Source of the DNA: CAYYYJ01 sp964631205
Lineage (GTDB): Archaea > Aenigmatarchaeota > Aenigmatarchaeia > QMZP01 > JACQNV01
Length of the DNA: 64,000 bases
Reading direction: 5' to 3'
NCBI GenBank assembly: GCA_964631205.1
Contig: CAZVWU010000001.1
Coordinates: 62,001-126,000, forward strand
A model generated the notes under the pieces. The model had not been told where the DNA came from, made no database searches, and saw only the letters and a list, made by a program, of their open reading frames with translations. Shown here piece by piece: positions 17,197-25,904 of this stretch. The position numbers and the translations under genes were made by a program. Numbering within the stretch: position 1 is the first letter of the stretch; every line of letters begins with the position of its first letter.

Positions 17197-17895
17197 ATGT
17201 TACTTGAAAGAGAGATTATCCTCGGCTCTAAAGAGAATCCCCTGATGGTTTTGGAAAAGCATAAAATAAAACCCAATTCTTTCAAGTTTGAAAAAGCCTA
17301 TAAGGAGCTTCTCCAGCACGAGCAGAAAAGGTCTGAGACAAAATCCCAGTGGGGCTATTTCCCTGGTTTTGAAAAGGAAGAGGAAAAGTTGTACCCTAAT
17401 TGTATACAACTGTCCAAGCACCTACAGAAAAAAATTATTTCAAAGTTGCAGCATCATGTAGATAGAAAGTTAAAACTGGCTTTTATCAAGATGTCCAGCA
17501 AAGAAATTTCAGATGCCTTCGGTGGCCTGCACATCGATGTTGATTCAGGAATAAAAATAGTAAAAGATGCGCCCGATACCCATGGGATAGAAATTCTCAG
17601 GCTCCTGCTGAATCCACACAAAAATCCCAGAAAAATAAAATACTCGCTTCTAGACAGGCACAGGCTAAGGGAATTGGGCATTGAAATTTCAGAGGAGCAG
17701 TACAAGCCGATAAATTTGCCAGAGACTATTCCGACAGAGACAGTTGACATCCCTTCAATAGAAAAGGATGCAATCTATGGATTGAAGTTCTGGTCCAGCC
17801 TTATTCCACATGTCGGGGTCACAGACAGCAAAGGCCACTTCCTGATTTCTTACGGGGCTTATGTTAACAGGAAGGATGTGAATTACAAGCTTTAA
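17197..17895 (+). CDS. hypothetical protein (232 aa)
   Basis: I do not recognise this family. It is a soluble, charged protein beginning MLLEREIILGSKENPLMVLE, with a histidine-containing central region (DAPDTHGIEILRLLLNPHKNP) and a C-terminal segment FWSSLIPHVGVTDSKGHFLISYG. It lies 23 bp upstream of the aIF2-beta gene in the same direction, so a translation-linked role is possible by context only. Confidence 0.7.
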   Translation: MLLEREIILGSKENPLMVLEKHKIKPNSFKFEKAYKELLQHEQKRSETKSQWGYFPGFEKEEEKLYPNCIQLSKHLQKKIISKLQHHVDRKLKLAFIKMSSKEISDAFGGLHIDVDSGIKIVKDAPDTHGIEILRLLLNPHKNPRKIKYSLLDRHRLRELGIEISEEQYKPINLPETIPTETVDIPSIEKDAIYGLKFWSSLIPHVGVTDSKGHFLISYGAYVNRKDVNYKL

Positions 17896-17918
17896 AACCA
17901 TCCTGACAATATAGGAAT

Positions 17919-18335
17919 ATGCAATCCTACGAACAAATGCTGGATAATCTGTACGAGAAGGCGCCAAAGAAGACCGACACAGGCGAGAGGTTTGTGATGC
18001 CGAAATCGCAGACGCAGCCTGACGGACTGAAAACAATAATTGTAAACTTCTCTGAGATGGCTGCGGCTTTGCACAGGCCTGAATCCCATATGCTGAAATT
18101 TCTTTTAAAAGAGCTTGCAACTTCAGGCAGGATAAATAACAAGCGCGCAACAGTCCTTGGGAGGTTCAACAACATAGCAGTGGATAAGAAATTGGAGTTA
18201 TATGTTGGCCAGTTTGTTATCTGCAAAGAATGCGGCAGGCCTGACACGCAATTTGTGAAAGAAGGTAGGATGAATTTTGTCAAATGCGATGCCTGCGGCG
18301 CAAAGTATTTTGTGAAGGCTATACAGGAGAGCTGA
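17919..18335 (+). CDS. translation initiation factor aIF2 beta subunit
   Basis: The 138-residue protein has the aIF2-beta layout: an N-terminal helix MQSYEQMLDNLYEKAP, the central alpha-beta domain and a C-terminal zinc ribbon CKECGRPDTQF...CDACGAKYFVK. It forms the aIF2 heterotrimer that delivers initiator tRNA. Its last 17 bp are duplicated at the 3' end of the convergent hisS gene. Confidence 0.95.
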   Translation: MQSYEQMLDNLYEKAPKKTDTGERFVMPKSQTQPDGLKTIIVNFSEMAAALHRPESHMLKFLLKELATSGRINNKRATVLGRFNNIAVDKKLELYVGQFVICKECGRPDTQFVKEGRMNFVKCDACGAKYFVKAIQES

Positions 18336-18390
18336 TTTCTAGTGCAGGTCTTTTGCATCGGTAAAAGAAGTGCCTATACAGGAGAGCTGA
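18319..18390. repeat. 17-bp direct repeat at the ends of two convergent genes
   Basis: CTATACAGGAGAGCTGA occurs at 18319-18335, where it encodes the last codons and stop of aIF2-beta, and at 18374-18390, where it forms the last codons and stop of hisS in antisense. The tail residues SSPV of HisRS therefore derive from the duplicate. Confidence 0.85.
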
Positions 18391-19669
18391 AATTTTTTAA
18401 GGTTTTAATTATTTCTTCCAGGCCGCTTACCTTCTCCTCCCCGCAGACCATATCCCTTAATTTGAATTTTTTATCTTTCAATTCCTTTTCGCCCACAAAC
18501 AAAACAAAAGGGATCGAGCAGGAGTTTGCATATTTTAATTGGGCTGACAAATTTTTTCCTGTCAAATCAAAATCTGCGGATATACCTTCGCGCCTGAATC
18601 TTTGGCATATTTTCAAAGCGTCTGGCCTGACATTATCGCTAACAGAAACAACAAAAAGCTTTACAGGGGCCTCCAGTTTAAACATTTTATTGTCTTCCAT
18701 CGCATCAACTATCCTTTCAAAACCCAATCCTATGCCAACAGCAGGAATATCTTTTCCGCCAAACTGTTTTATCATATTGTCATATCTGCCACCACCTGCC
18801 AGACTTAATTTCCCGCCAACACCGACCTCAAAAACAGCCCCTGTGTAATATTCCAAACCCCTAACTAAACTGAAATCTATTTTCACACTTTTCTCATAAC
18901 CAAAAGCTTTCACAAATCCTATTATATCCCTCAATTCTGTTATTGCATTTTTCCCAAGTTGGTTATCTACTAATTTCCCAGCCTTATCCAAAATCTCCGA
19001 GCCACCTTTTATTTTAATAAATTCAAGAATCTTCCCAATCTTCCTATCGTCGTTTAATTTTTCCTTGAGTTCTTTTCGTACACCTTCTTCACCTATCTTA
19101 TCCAATTTATCTATTGATCTGAAAACGCCAACAACATCTTTTATTCCAACAAAATCAACGAAAGCCTCTATCAGTTTTCTATTGTTCAGCCTTATGATAA
19201 AATCCTCAAAGCCAAGGGCATCAAAAATATCGCAAGTTGCTGCAACTATCTCAGCGTCTGCTTCTGGCTTGCCTGAACCAAAAATGTCCAGATCAAACTG
19301 CTGGAACTCTCTATACCTGCCAGCTTGCGGATTGTCATACCTCCAAACTTTTCCAGTTGCGTATCTTTTGAAAGGCAAGGGAAGGTCAAGTTTAGAGGCA
19401 ACAAGCCTTGCAGTAGGGACAGTCAAGTCAAATCTTAACCCAAGTTCCCTATTTCCCTGATCCTTAAAATAATAAATTTCTTTCTTGATTTCCTCGCCTC
19501 CGCCGCCTTTTGCAGCCAGTAACCCAAAGCTTTCCAGAGCAGGCGTATCTGTAGGCAAGAACCCCCAGCGCTGCGCAACATCAGACATGATCTGCTGGAC
19601 AAACTGCCTCCTGAGCATTTCAGCTGGCCAAAAGTCGCGCATGCCTTTGACGACTTGGAATTTGTTCAT
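18374..19669 (-). CDS. hisS: histidyl-tRNA synthetase
   Basis: A 431-residue class II synthetase. Motif 2 region (RYDNPQAGRYREFQQFDLDIFG), the histidine-specific LVRGLEYYTGAVFEV and motif 3 (AVGIGLGFERI) are visible, and a C-terminal anticodon-binding domain follows. ATG at 19669 (MNKFQVVKGMRDF) is the normal start; the frame extends upstream through the neighbouring small gene. Confidence 0.95.
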   Translation of the reverse strand: MNKFQVVKGMRDFWPAEMLRRQFVQQIMSDVAQRWGFLPTDTPALESFGLLAAKGGGGEEIKKEIYYFKDQGNRELGLRFDLTVPTARLVASKLDLPLPFKRYATGKVWRYDNPQAGRYREFQQFDLDIFGSGKPEADAEIVAATCDIFDALGFEDFIIRLNNRKLIEAFVDFVGIKDVVGVFRSIDKLDKIGEEGVRKELKEKLNDDRKIGKILEFIKIKGGSEILDKAGKLVDNQLGKNAITELRDIIGFVKAFGYEKSVKIDFSLVRGLEYYTGAVFEVGVGGKLSLAGGGRYDNMIKQFGGKDIPAVGIGLGFERIVDAMEDNKMFKLEAPVKLFVVSVSDNVRPDALKICQRFRREGISADFDLTGKNLSAQLKYANSCSIPFVLFVGEKELKDKKFKLRDMVCGEEKVSGLEEIIKTLKNFSSPV

Positions 19670-19671
19670 GA

Positions 19672-19880
19672 TCATATATTGGCTACAATCTTCTTTAATA
19701 ACTGCACAAAATCTTCTGCTACTGTTTCCAGCATCGCTATCTCCCTGCATATTTCTCTATATCCAAATTTTAGATCCCCATACATTCCCCTCCCCTGATA
19801 ATAGTCTCCCATGTTTGTTCTATTTCTTTGTCCAACTCATACAGCCTTCTCTGATAAAAGTCCAGCTTTTCCAAATTCAT
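19672..19880 (-). pseudogene. small helical protein downstream of AbrB, split into two frames
   Basis: ATG at 19880 overlaps the stop of the AbrB-like gene (ATGA) and encodes MNLEKLDFYQRRLYELDKEI ending 36 codons later at 19770. A second frame from ATG 19785 encodes MYGDLKFGYREICREIAML and ends VQLLKKIVANI at 19672. The two read as one continuous helical protein broken by a one-base shift near GGGGAGGGG at about 19790. It may be a partner or toxin of the AbrB-like protein; no family is recognised. Confidence 0.5.
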
Positions 19881-20080
19881 AAAACCACCTCCGTTTTTGC
19901 CCCTATGAGGAGGAAGTTTTTCTTCAGATCAAAAAACAAAGTAACAGAATCCCCTTTTTTTAAATCAAAATTCTTCCTCAAGAAAGCTGGTATAGAAATG
20001 CGACCTTTACTATCGACTTTTACAAAAACAGACTTTACACTAGGCTTATCCCTCTCGCTTCCTTGTGTGAAGATACTCAC
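19877..20080 (-). CDS. SpoVT/AbrB-type DNA-binding protein
   Basis: 67 residues with the swapped-hairpin signature VKVDSKGRISIPAFLRKNFDLKKGD. Such proteins act as transcription regulators or antitoxins. The start is not certain: the longest frame uses GTG at 20080. It overlaps the following small gene by 4 bp, an arrangement often seen in toxin-antitoxin or autoregulated pairs. Confidence 0.8.
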   Translation of the reverse strand: MSIFTQGSERDKPSVKSVFVKVDSKGRISIPAFLRKNFDLKKGDSVTLFFDLKKNFLLIGAKTEVVL

Positions 20081-20164
20081 CTAGTTTTGACATATTAGCA
20101 CTTTTCACCAATAAGTAGTTAGTTTAACTAATATATAAAGCTTTTGTGGGACAGCGCGCGCCTT

Positions 20165-21274
20165 TTATTTAGAAGTTTCAAACAATTGCTTATAAACACC
20201 ATGTCCATATTTGGCAAAATTTTCAAAATATCCAGTATACCATTGATTGAGTGAAATCCCTGCTCTTTCTGAATCTTGAATATCGTCCCAAGTTTCAATT
20301 CCGCCAGTTCTTTTAACATGAAATTCCTGTTGTGGAGGTCCAGCTCTTAAATATTCAACTGCACGGCCAGAAAGTTCTAAAGAAGATTCTCTAAGTGGTC
20401 CCCCGCTTACACTGCCTCCAAATGTTTGGGTGTAGAAATCAAAAAGTTTTCTTTCGTTTGGCTCAATTTTCTCTCTTCTTCTATCATAAGCAGTTGAAGT
20501 ATTACCAAGATTCACACCATCATAGCCTAACTCAAAGAGTATATCCAAAAGAGCTGACAATTGTTCAGCTTCAGTATCATTAGAGAATTTCACAACAACA
20601 GGGAGTCTTCTTGTTCTTTGATCTAAGAAATGCTCTTTCACATATTTCAACCTGTTAGCCATATCATCATCTTGCGGTCTACAATGATTTGTATTTGGAC
20701 AAGATTCATTAATTTCTAAGAAATCAACTCCTGCCTGCTCATATAATTTCATTCCCTCAATAAGATATCTTAATTTTTCTTCCCCCTGAAAATCTGGGGA
20801 TCCCATGATGCTCCAGCCAACAGGAGTATCTGCGATTCTTCCAAGCTGTTTAGCTCTTTGAGAATTTACTTCGTCGCCGTCGTTTGGCAAACCTAACCAA
20901 TTGGAAGCTGAGTGTGATTTTGGATAAGGCACAAATGGCAAATAAATCCCAGCTTTTTCATTTCCTTTTCTTGGATTCCATGTCCCTGTTCCGCCAAGAT
21001 AAGCTCCCGTGCCCTGACGTGCAACCATTTCATAACATTCTCCGTTTTTGAACATCCCAGCAGAATTCATTACTGGGGCGCGGAATCTGATACCCCAAAG
21101 TTCTCTTGATAAATCTTCTGGGGGAACATAAGTTTCAGAAGGAACTTCTTCTTTTAATTTTGCCAAAAAATCCAATCGTCCAGAAGAATATATTGAAACT
21201 ACAGTTTGAGGAGGTAATTGTGTTACAAGAGGACGAAGTTTACTTTCCCAGTTTGCTAAAGTTGTTGCTTTCAT
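20165..21274 (-). CDS. dihydroorotate dehydrogenase-family protein
   Basis: A 369-residue TIM-barrel flavoprotein: RFRAPVMNSAGMFKNG, FLEINESCPNTNHCRP, VVVKFSNDT and GYDGVNLGNTS fit the DHODH family (pyrimidine synthesis, FMN-dependent oxidation of dihydroorotate). A C-terminal HVKRTGGIETWDDI segment is the phosphate-binding region. ATG at 21274 is chosen. Sequence is somewhat divergent, so a related dihydropyrimidine-type activity is possible. Confidence 0.75.
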   Translation of the reverse strand: MKATTLANWESKLRPLVTQLPPQTVVSIYSSGRLDFLAKLKEEVPSETYVPPEDLSRELWGIRFRAPVMNSAGMFKNGECYEMVARQGTGAYLGGTGTWNPRKGNEKAGIYLPFVPYPKSHSASNWLGLPNDGDEVNSQRAKQLGRIADTPVGWSIMGSPDFQGEEKLRYLIEGMKLYEQAGVDFLEINESCPNTNHCRPQDDDMANRLKYVKEHFLDQRTRRLPVVVKFSNDTEAEQLSALLDILFELGYDGVNLGNTSTAYDRRREKIEPNERKLFDFYTQTFGGSVSGGPLRESSLELSGRAVEYLRAGPPQQEFHVKRTGGIETWDDIQDSERAGISLNQWYTGYFENFAKYGHGVYKQLFETSK

Positions 21275-21330
21275 ACTATCATATAGTATATTCAACAATC
21301 CTTATATATCTCTGAAATACTATTTATCAC

Positions 21331-21636
21331 ATGGCAATTCTTAGAGCTAAAGAGATCAGGAAAACAGAGGGGCCTGAGCTGGACAAAAGGCTGAATGAAC
21401 TAAGGCTCGAGCTTGCAAAGGAACGTGGGAACATCCATATAGGCGGGACAGTTACTTCTCCAGGAAGGATCAGGGAGATCAGGAAGACTATTGCAAGGAT
21501 CCATACGATTAGAGGCGAAAAAGCTAGGGGGATGAAACAGGCTTTGCCTGTTTCCGCCAGAAACTCTGCTTTAAATACAACTAAAACAAAAATAAATTAT
21601 CCAACATCGGCAGAGGAGGAAAAGCTAAAAAAATAA
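21331..21636 (+). CDS. rpl29: large-subunit ribosomal protein uL29
   Basis: The 101-residue protein has the helical-hairpin core: LNELRLELAKERG and REIRKTIARIHTI. It has an extended C-terminal tail beyond the usual ~70 residues (QALPVSARNSAL...EEEKLKK). The next gene, aIF1, begins at the base after its stop. Confidence 0.92.
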   Translation: MAILRAKEIRKTEGPELDKRLNELRLELAKERGNIHIGGTVTSPGRIREIRKTIARIHTIRGEKARGMKQALPVSARNSALNTTKTKINYPTSAEEEKLKK

Positions 21637-21942
21637 ATGGCAGAAGTTTGCCCTAATTGCGGTTTGCCAAAAGACATCTGCGTCTGCGAAACAATAGCAA
21701 TGGAGGAGCAGAAAATAAAAGTTTCGACAGTAGCAAAAAGGTATGGAAAGTTAGTTACAATAATAAAAGGCCTCAGCAAAGATGTTGATTCTAAAAATAT
21801 TTTGAAGGAAATGAAAACCCGCCTAGCCTGCGGCGGCACAATCAAAGACAGTGAGATAGAATTGCAGGGAAACCATAAAGAAAGGGTTTTGCAAATACTT
21901 GTGAAACTCGGCTTCAAGAAAGAGCAGATTGAGGTTGGCTAG
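21637..21942 (+). CDS. translation initiation factor aIF1 (SUI1)
   Basis: 101 residues with an N-terminal zinc-finger-like CPNCGLPKDICVC and the SUI1 fold (YGKLVTIIKGLSKDVD, KTRLACGGTIKDSEIELQG). It controls start-codon selection. Directly follows uL29, the usual archaeal order. Confidence 0.95.
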   Translation: MAEVCPNCGLPKDICVCETIAMEEQKIKVSTVAKRYGKLVTIIKGLSKDVDSKNILKEMKTRLACGGTIKDSEIELQGNHKERVLQILVKLGFKKEQIEVG

Positions 21943-21964
21943 TCTACCTTTTTGAGAAGTAATT

Positions 21965-22423
21965 TCAAGCCTCAGCTTTTGCCGCAGCTTTTTGCGTGCT
22001 CGCAAGAAAAAGCTGCCTCCCAGAAACAACCTGGGAGATTCTGCCTAAAGTTGTGAATTTGAAATCCAGGTTATTTTCAGCCTCTTTAATTTTTTCGAAT
22101 TTCTTGCCTTTAAATTCTCCTGGAACAGAGAGAAAGACTTTCAGCCTTTTCAGGGCTTCCCTTCCCCTTGGATTTTTTGGAAGCATGCCCCTTACAGACC
22201 TTTTGAGCACCCTGTCAGGCACATTTGGATAGAAAGGCCCGTTGTAAGGGTCACCCCTGCTTATCTTCTGCCTAAAGGCTTCGAATATAGCCTGCTGTCT
22301 GCCGCTGACAACAGCCTTCTCAGCATTCACTATAAAAACTGTGTCTCCTTTCAGTAGCCTTTTCGCTATGACTGAACACATCCTTCCTACAATCTGGTCA
22401 TCTGCATCTAAATAAATTTCCAT
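21965..22423 (-). CDS. rpl13: large-subunit ribosomal protein uL13
   Basis: 152 residues: DADDQIVGRMCSVIAKRLL at the start, VNAEKAVVSG and SVRGMLPKNPRGREALKRLKV in the core, with a C-terminal Ala/Lys extension. Co-transcribed with eL18, whose stop lies 2 bp upstream of this start. Confidence 0.93.
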   Translation of the reverse strand: MEIYLDADDQIVGRMCSVIAKRLLKGDTVFIVNAEKAVVSGRQQAIFEAFRQKISRGDPYNGPFYPNVPDRVLKRSVRGMLPKNPRGREALKRLKVFLSVPGEFKGKKFEKIKEAENNLDFKFTTLGRISQVVSGRQLFLASTQKAAAKAEA

Positions 22424-22424
22424 A

Positions 22425-22778
22425 TCAGGCCAATATTCTAATTCCTTTTCCGTCTGGATTTTCTTTTAACAGACGATCAAGTTCCCAGCATTTTCCGCCA
22501 GCCTTTTCTATTTTTTGTTTTGCTGATCCTGAAAATTTTAGGGCGGCAACATTAAGTTTTTTTGTGACTTCTCCAGTCCCCAAAACAATCCCTGGGACAA
22601 CAACAGTTTCCTTTCCTCCAGCAATTTTATCCAGCCTGTAGAGGTTTATCTTGTGGCCAACCCTTTTTGGCCTGTTCAAGCCTTTTGCAATTGCCTTCCA
22701 CACAGGTTTTTCCCTGCTTTCCAGCTCAATTATCAGGTGCTGCAGTTGCTGGTGCTTGCTCCTAAGTTTTAATGCCAT
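22425..22778 (-). CDS. rpl18e: large-subunit ribosomal protein eL18
   Basis: 117 residues from ATG 22778 (MALKLRSKHQQL). The conserved KGLNRPKRVGHKINLYRLDKI and VVPGIVLGTGEVTKKLNVAAL segments are present. It precedes uL13 in an archaeal ribosomal operon; uS9 and RpoN, often next, are absent here. Confidence 0.9.
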   Translation of the reverse strand: MALKLRSKHQQLQHLIIELESREKPVWKAIAKGLNRPKRVGHKINLYRLDKIAGGKETVVVPGIVLGTGEVTKKLNVAALKFSGSAKQKIEKAGGKCWELDRLLKENPDGKGIRILA

Positions 22779-22834
22779 AACCAAATTCTTATACTAATAA
22801 GTACCTTATATTTATAAATAGTCGCAGGAGAGCT

Positions 22835-23287
22835 ATGCTCAAAGAAGGGGATAAAGCGCCTGATTTCGAACTGGCGGATTCTGAAGGAAAGGCCCATAAA
22901 CTTTCTGATTACGTCGGCAAAAAAATTGTTCTGTATTTTTATCCAAGGGACAATACTCCTGGATGCACAAAAGAAGCATGCAGCTTCCGCGATAATTATA
23001 ATTTGCTCCAGAATAGCGGGCTTGTTATCATCGGGATAAGCACAGATTCCGAAGAATCGCACAAAAGATTCCAGCAAAAATACAAACTGCCTTTCATCTT
23101 GCTTGCAGACAAGGAAAAGGAAGTTGTGAAAAAATACAGGGTCTGGCAGGAAAAGAATTTCATGGGCAGGAAATTTATGGGGACAGTAAGGACAACATTT
23201 ATTATAGACCAGAAAGGTAACATATCCAAAATCTTCTCAAGAGTAAAGCCTGACAAGCACGCAGAAGAGGTTTTGGCCTCCCCCTAA
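22835..23287 (+). CDS. peroxiredoxin, BCP/PrxQ type
   Basis: A 150-residue thioredoxin-fold peroxidase: NTPGCTKEACSFRDNY carries the peroxidatic Cys and, five residues on, the resolving Cys. It reduces hydroperoxides with electrons from a thioredoxin. A RBS-like AGGAG precedes the ATG. Confidence 0.92.
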   Translation: MLKEGDKAPDFELADSEGKAHKLSDYVGKKIVLYFYPRDNTPGCTKEACSFRDNYNLLQNSGLVIIGISTDSEESHKRFQQKYKLPFILLADKEKEVVKKYRVWQEKNFMGRKFMGTVRTTFIIDQKGNISKIFSRVKPDKHAEEVLASP

Positions 23288-23353
23288 TCTTTAATGCAAA
23301 CAGTCAGCCTATCACAATTTTTAAGGTAAAGGGAAATATCCATTTTATGCTTT

Positions 23354-23518
23354 CTATCGCCTCCCCCCCCTTTCGATATAAAAATCTCCGTCTTCCTCTA
23401 TTAACCTGCCGACAAGATATAACCCAAAATATTCGCTGCCACCTGAAATTTCAACAATTCGCCCAATGTGGCCTTTTAATGTTTGGGTTTTAGAATCAAG
23501 ATGATCCACAAGTTCCAT
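23354..23518 (-). CDS. small hypothetical protein
   Basis: A 54-residue ORF starting MELVDHLDSKTQTLKGHIGR and continuing GGSEYFGLYLVGRLIEEDGDF. It stops after an 8-base G run (C8 on the plus strand), so its C-terminus could be affected by a homopolymer error. Nothing else is visible in the 258-bp gap after the peroxiredoxin apart from the attachment-like repeat at 23544. Confidence 0.4.
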   Translation of the reverse strand: MELVDHLDSKTQTLKGHIGRIVEISGGSEYFGLYLVGRLIEEDGDFYIERGGRR

Positions 23519-23543
23519 AGAATAATTTGAACCCAGAATTTAA

Positions 23544-23559
23544 AAATGCGGGAGATGGG
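23544..23559 (+). repeat. left attachment-site copy (attL)
   Basis: AAATGCGGGAGATGGG is identical to 32797-32812, the 3' end of the tRNA-Leu gene (acceptor and T-stem 3' strands), in the same orientation. The recombinase gene begins inside it. Confidence 0.7.
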
Positions 23560-24736
23560 CAAAGGCTCTTCGCAATTGGTCTCAGGTTTTGAGTTCAGGG
23601 TGTTGAGTGGTGTCTACAGGAAGGCCTTAATTGGTATCTTGAATAATGTATCGGAAGAGAATAAAAGCATTATCTACAGGTTTCTGGAAGAGGAATGCGT
23701 TAAAAAAGGCTTGACTGAAAGACGGAGGGAAAAGTATATACGGATTATATCAAAAGTTGTATCCTCAATTGGAACCAGAATTTTAAATGAAATAAACAAA
23801 CCGGACATAGACAACTTCTTTTTCTATCTGAAATCAAGCAACCTCAGTGACCCGACAAAGGAAGACTACTGGAATATGTTCAGGATATTTTCTGAATACT
23901 TGAACCCAAATCTCGGAGTCAGGACTTACAGGCTCAAAACCAAGAAGAAGCATAAACTGCCAGAAGAAATCTTCAAAGAGGATGAGATCAAAATGGTGAT
24001 AGAAGCCGCTTATTCTATTCGGGACAAAGCTCTCCTCAGCCTTCTATATCACGGAGCTTTGAGGCCTTTGGAACTTACAAGCGCCAGAATAATGGATTTA
24101 ACCTTTGACCAGTATGGGGCTGTCCTGATGGTGAGGGAGATCAACAAGACAGGCTCCAGAAGGTTAAGATTGATAGAACCTGTCCCTTTGCTAGCCCAGT
24201 ATTTACAAGAGCACAGATACAGGGAAGATCCGCATGCGCCTTTATTTTACAGGCAGGACAGATATACAAAGACACATCTTAACCCTCAGCAATTAAGCAG
24301 ACTTGTAAAGGAATGCTCAAAGCGGGCAGGAATAAACAAAGGAAGGATGTACGCATATCTGTTCAGGCACAGCAGACTCACACACCTATCAAAACATCTC
24401 ACAAGCCAAGAGGTAATGGTTTTCGCTGGCCACACTCAATTAGCAACAACACAGATCTATGTGCATCTGTCGGGCACAGATGTTGAGAACAAATTGCTAA
24501 AGATAAACGGGATTGTAAAGCAGGAGGAAAATACTGCTGTTTTAAAAACACAGATTTGTGTAAGGTGCAATACGCAAGCAGACGCCTCTTCCAAATACTG
24601 CCCAAAATGTGGGATGGTTCTTGATCAAAAAGAGGCTTTTTATTTGAAAGACAAAACTGAAAATGATTTCCAACAGTTTATGATGGAGATGTTCAGGAAG
24701 TGGAAAAATAGTACAGAACATGAAAGAAAGCTTTAA
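23546..24736 (+). CDS. tyrosine recombinase/integrase with C-terminal zinc ribbon
   Basis: About 396 residues. N-terminal SAM-like core-binding domain, then the catalytic domain: Arg173 in ALRPLE, Lys201 in NKTG, Arg274-His275 in YLFRHSRLTHL (the usual box His is Tyr), His296 in FAGH and the nucleophile Tyr305 in TTQIYVHLSG. A zinc ribbon CVRCN...CPKCG follows. The first codons lie within the 16-bp attachment-like repeat; the true start could be further in. The family catalyses site-specific strand exchange, often at tRNA genes. Confidence 0.88.
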   Translation: MREMGKGSSQLVSGFEFRVLSGVYRKALIGILNNVSEENKSIIYRFLEEECVKKGLTERRREKYIRIISKVVSSIGTRILNEINKPDIDNFFFYLKSSNLSDPTKEDYWNMFRIFSEYLNPNLGVRTYRLKTKKKHKLPEEIFKEDEIKMVIEAAYSIRDKALLSLLYHGALRPLELTSARIMDLTFDQYGAVLMVREINKTGSRRLRLIEPVPLLAQYLQEHRYREDPHAPLFYRQDRYTKTHLNPQQLSRLVKECSKRAGINKGRMYAYLFRHSRLTHLSKHLTSQEVMVFAGHTQLATTQIYVHLSGTDVENKLLKINGIVKQEENTAVLKTQICVRCNTQADASSKYCPKCGMVLDQKEAFYLKDKTENDFQQFMMEMFRKWKNSTEHERKL

Positions 24737-24789
24737 ATATCCAAGTATTCTATATTACACTATTGCATTATTGCAATATGAGGATATTT

Positions 24790-25158
24790 ATGGCGAAAGC
24801 AAATATCGATACTAAATCTGGCACAAAAATTACAATAGAAGGCACAAGCGAAGAAATATCAGAAATTATATCAGTTGTTCAACGAAGGGAAGAAAGTGGT
24901 AGAATCAGAGCTCAATCAACAAAAGAAATCACAAAAAACAAAGGGACTAAACTTTCTGATCTCCTACTGGAAATGCGAGAGGAGGGCTATTTTGATAAGC
25001 CACAGGGATTAGTTGAGGTGAAAAAAATACTAGAAGAAAAGGGGCATATATATCCAGTAACAACCCTCTCAGGAGTTCTATTGGCGGCCGTCAAAAAAAG
25101 AACACTTCGTAGGCTACCAGAAGGTAAACGCTGGGTATATGTCAAAGGAAGCATATGA
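24790..25158 (+). CDS. small hypothetical, possible winged-helix regulator
   Basis: 122 residues from ATG 24790 (MAKANIDTKSGTKITIEGTS). The C-terminal half, LSDLLLEMREEGYFDKPQGL to LSGVLLAAVKKRTLRRL, resembles a helix-turn-helix fold with a beta-wing ending RRLPEGKRWVYVK. No family name can be given with confidence. It sits 6 bp before the GNAT gene and may be its partner. Confidence 0.6.
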   Translation: MAKANIDTKSGTKITIEGTSEEISEIISVVQRREESGRIRAQSTKEITKNKGTKLSDLLLEMREEGYFDKPQGLVEVKKILEEKGHIYPVTTLSGVLLAAVKKRTLRRLPEGKRWVYVKGSI

Positions 25159-25164
25159 TTTCTT

Positions 25165-25719
25165 ATGGGAGAAAAAGTAAAATCAGAAGACATCAGAACA
25201 GAGAAACTGGAAGAAAGACATGCAAAGCTTCTGGCTACCTTTTCAACGGAAAATAAGGAACTGAAAGCCTTTCTTGTTGAAGATGCCCTCAAAAACCAAC
25301 AGCTTTCAATATCAACAACATATCTCTGGTTTTACAACCCAACAAGCGAACTGGTTGCCTACATATCCTTGTTAAACGACTCCCTAAGGATAAGGGAAAC
25401 AGAGCTGGAAAAACTGTTTGTTGAAAAAGGCATTTTGTACAAAAGTTTGCCTGCGCTAAAAATAGGAAGGCTTTGTGTGGACAATAGGTTTGCAGGAAGA
25501 GGTATAGGCACATTCCTCACTAAATTTGCAATGATAAAAGCCTCAAAAATAGGCGAAGATGTTGGATGCAGGTTTCTTGTTTTGGATTCCAAGAAAGAGG
25601 CTGTCGAATTTTACAAGAAAATGGGCTTCTGGGTTTTAAGGGAGAACGAGAAAGAAACATTTCCAATGTACTACGATTTATTGAATGTGGCTCCCATGTA
25701 CAAAGAAACTAAGCATTAA
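25165..25719 (+). CDS. GNAT-family N-acetyltransferase
   Basis: 184 residues with the acetyl-CoA loop region RLCVDNRFAGRGIGTFLTKFA and C-terminal AVEFYKKMGFWVL. The N-terminus and length resemble GNAT enzymes of toxin type as well as small-molecule acetylases. Position after a possible DNA-binding protein allows a toxin-antitoxin reading, unproven. Confidence 0.8.
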   Translation: MGEKVKSEDIRTEKLEERHAKLLATFSTENKELKAFLVEDALKNQQLSISTTYLWFYNPTSELVAYISLLNDSLRIRETELEKLFVEKGILYKSLPALKIGRLCVDNRFAGRGIGTFLTKFAMIKASKIGEDVGCRFLVLDSKKEAVEFYKKMGFWVLRENEKETFPMYYDLLNVAPMYKETKH

Positions 25720-25864
25720 AAACCTTTGCTAATTTCTGCAGTTCTTTGGCTAGCTCAATCTCTTTCTGTGTAGGAGGAGAGTTTTGCTTTTCTATCATCC
25801 TCTGAACAAATCTCCTTGCATCTTCACCTCTCAATTCAGGTGTTGGTTCTATTGGCTTTGCCAT
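25709..25864 (-). CDS. small basic/acidic hypothetical protein (51 aa)
   Basis: ATG at 25864 encodes MAKPIEPTPELRGEDARRF, then QRMIEKQNSPPTQKEIELA and a short helix ending AKVFNA. The Pro-rich start and DARRF segment resemble short antitoxin-like proteins of mobile elements, but no family is certain. It overlaps the convergent GNAT gene by 11 bp. Confidence 0.55.
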   Translation of the reverse strand: MAKPIEPTPELRGEDARRFVQRMIEKQNSPPTQKEIELAKELQKLAKVFNA

Positions 25865-25904
25865 ATAATTATAGTCAATTTCAGGGCTTATAAACGCCTT
25901 TCCT

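Noticed and set aside
23354..23372. Frameshift at the C8 run in the small ORF
   Set aside because: Alternative frame gives a plausible tail, but without a known family there is no way to decide from the sequence.
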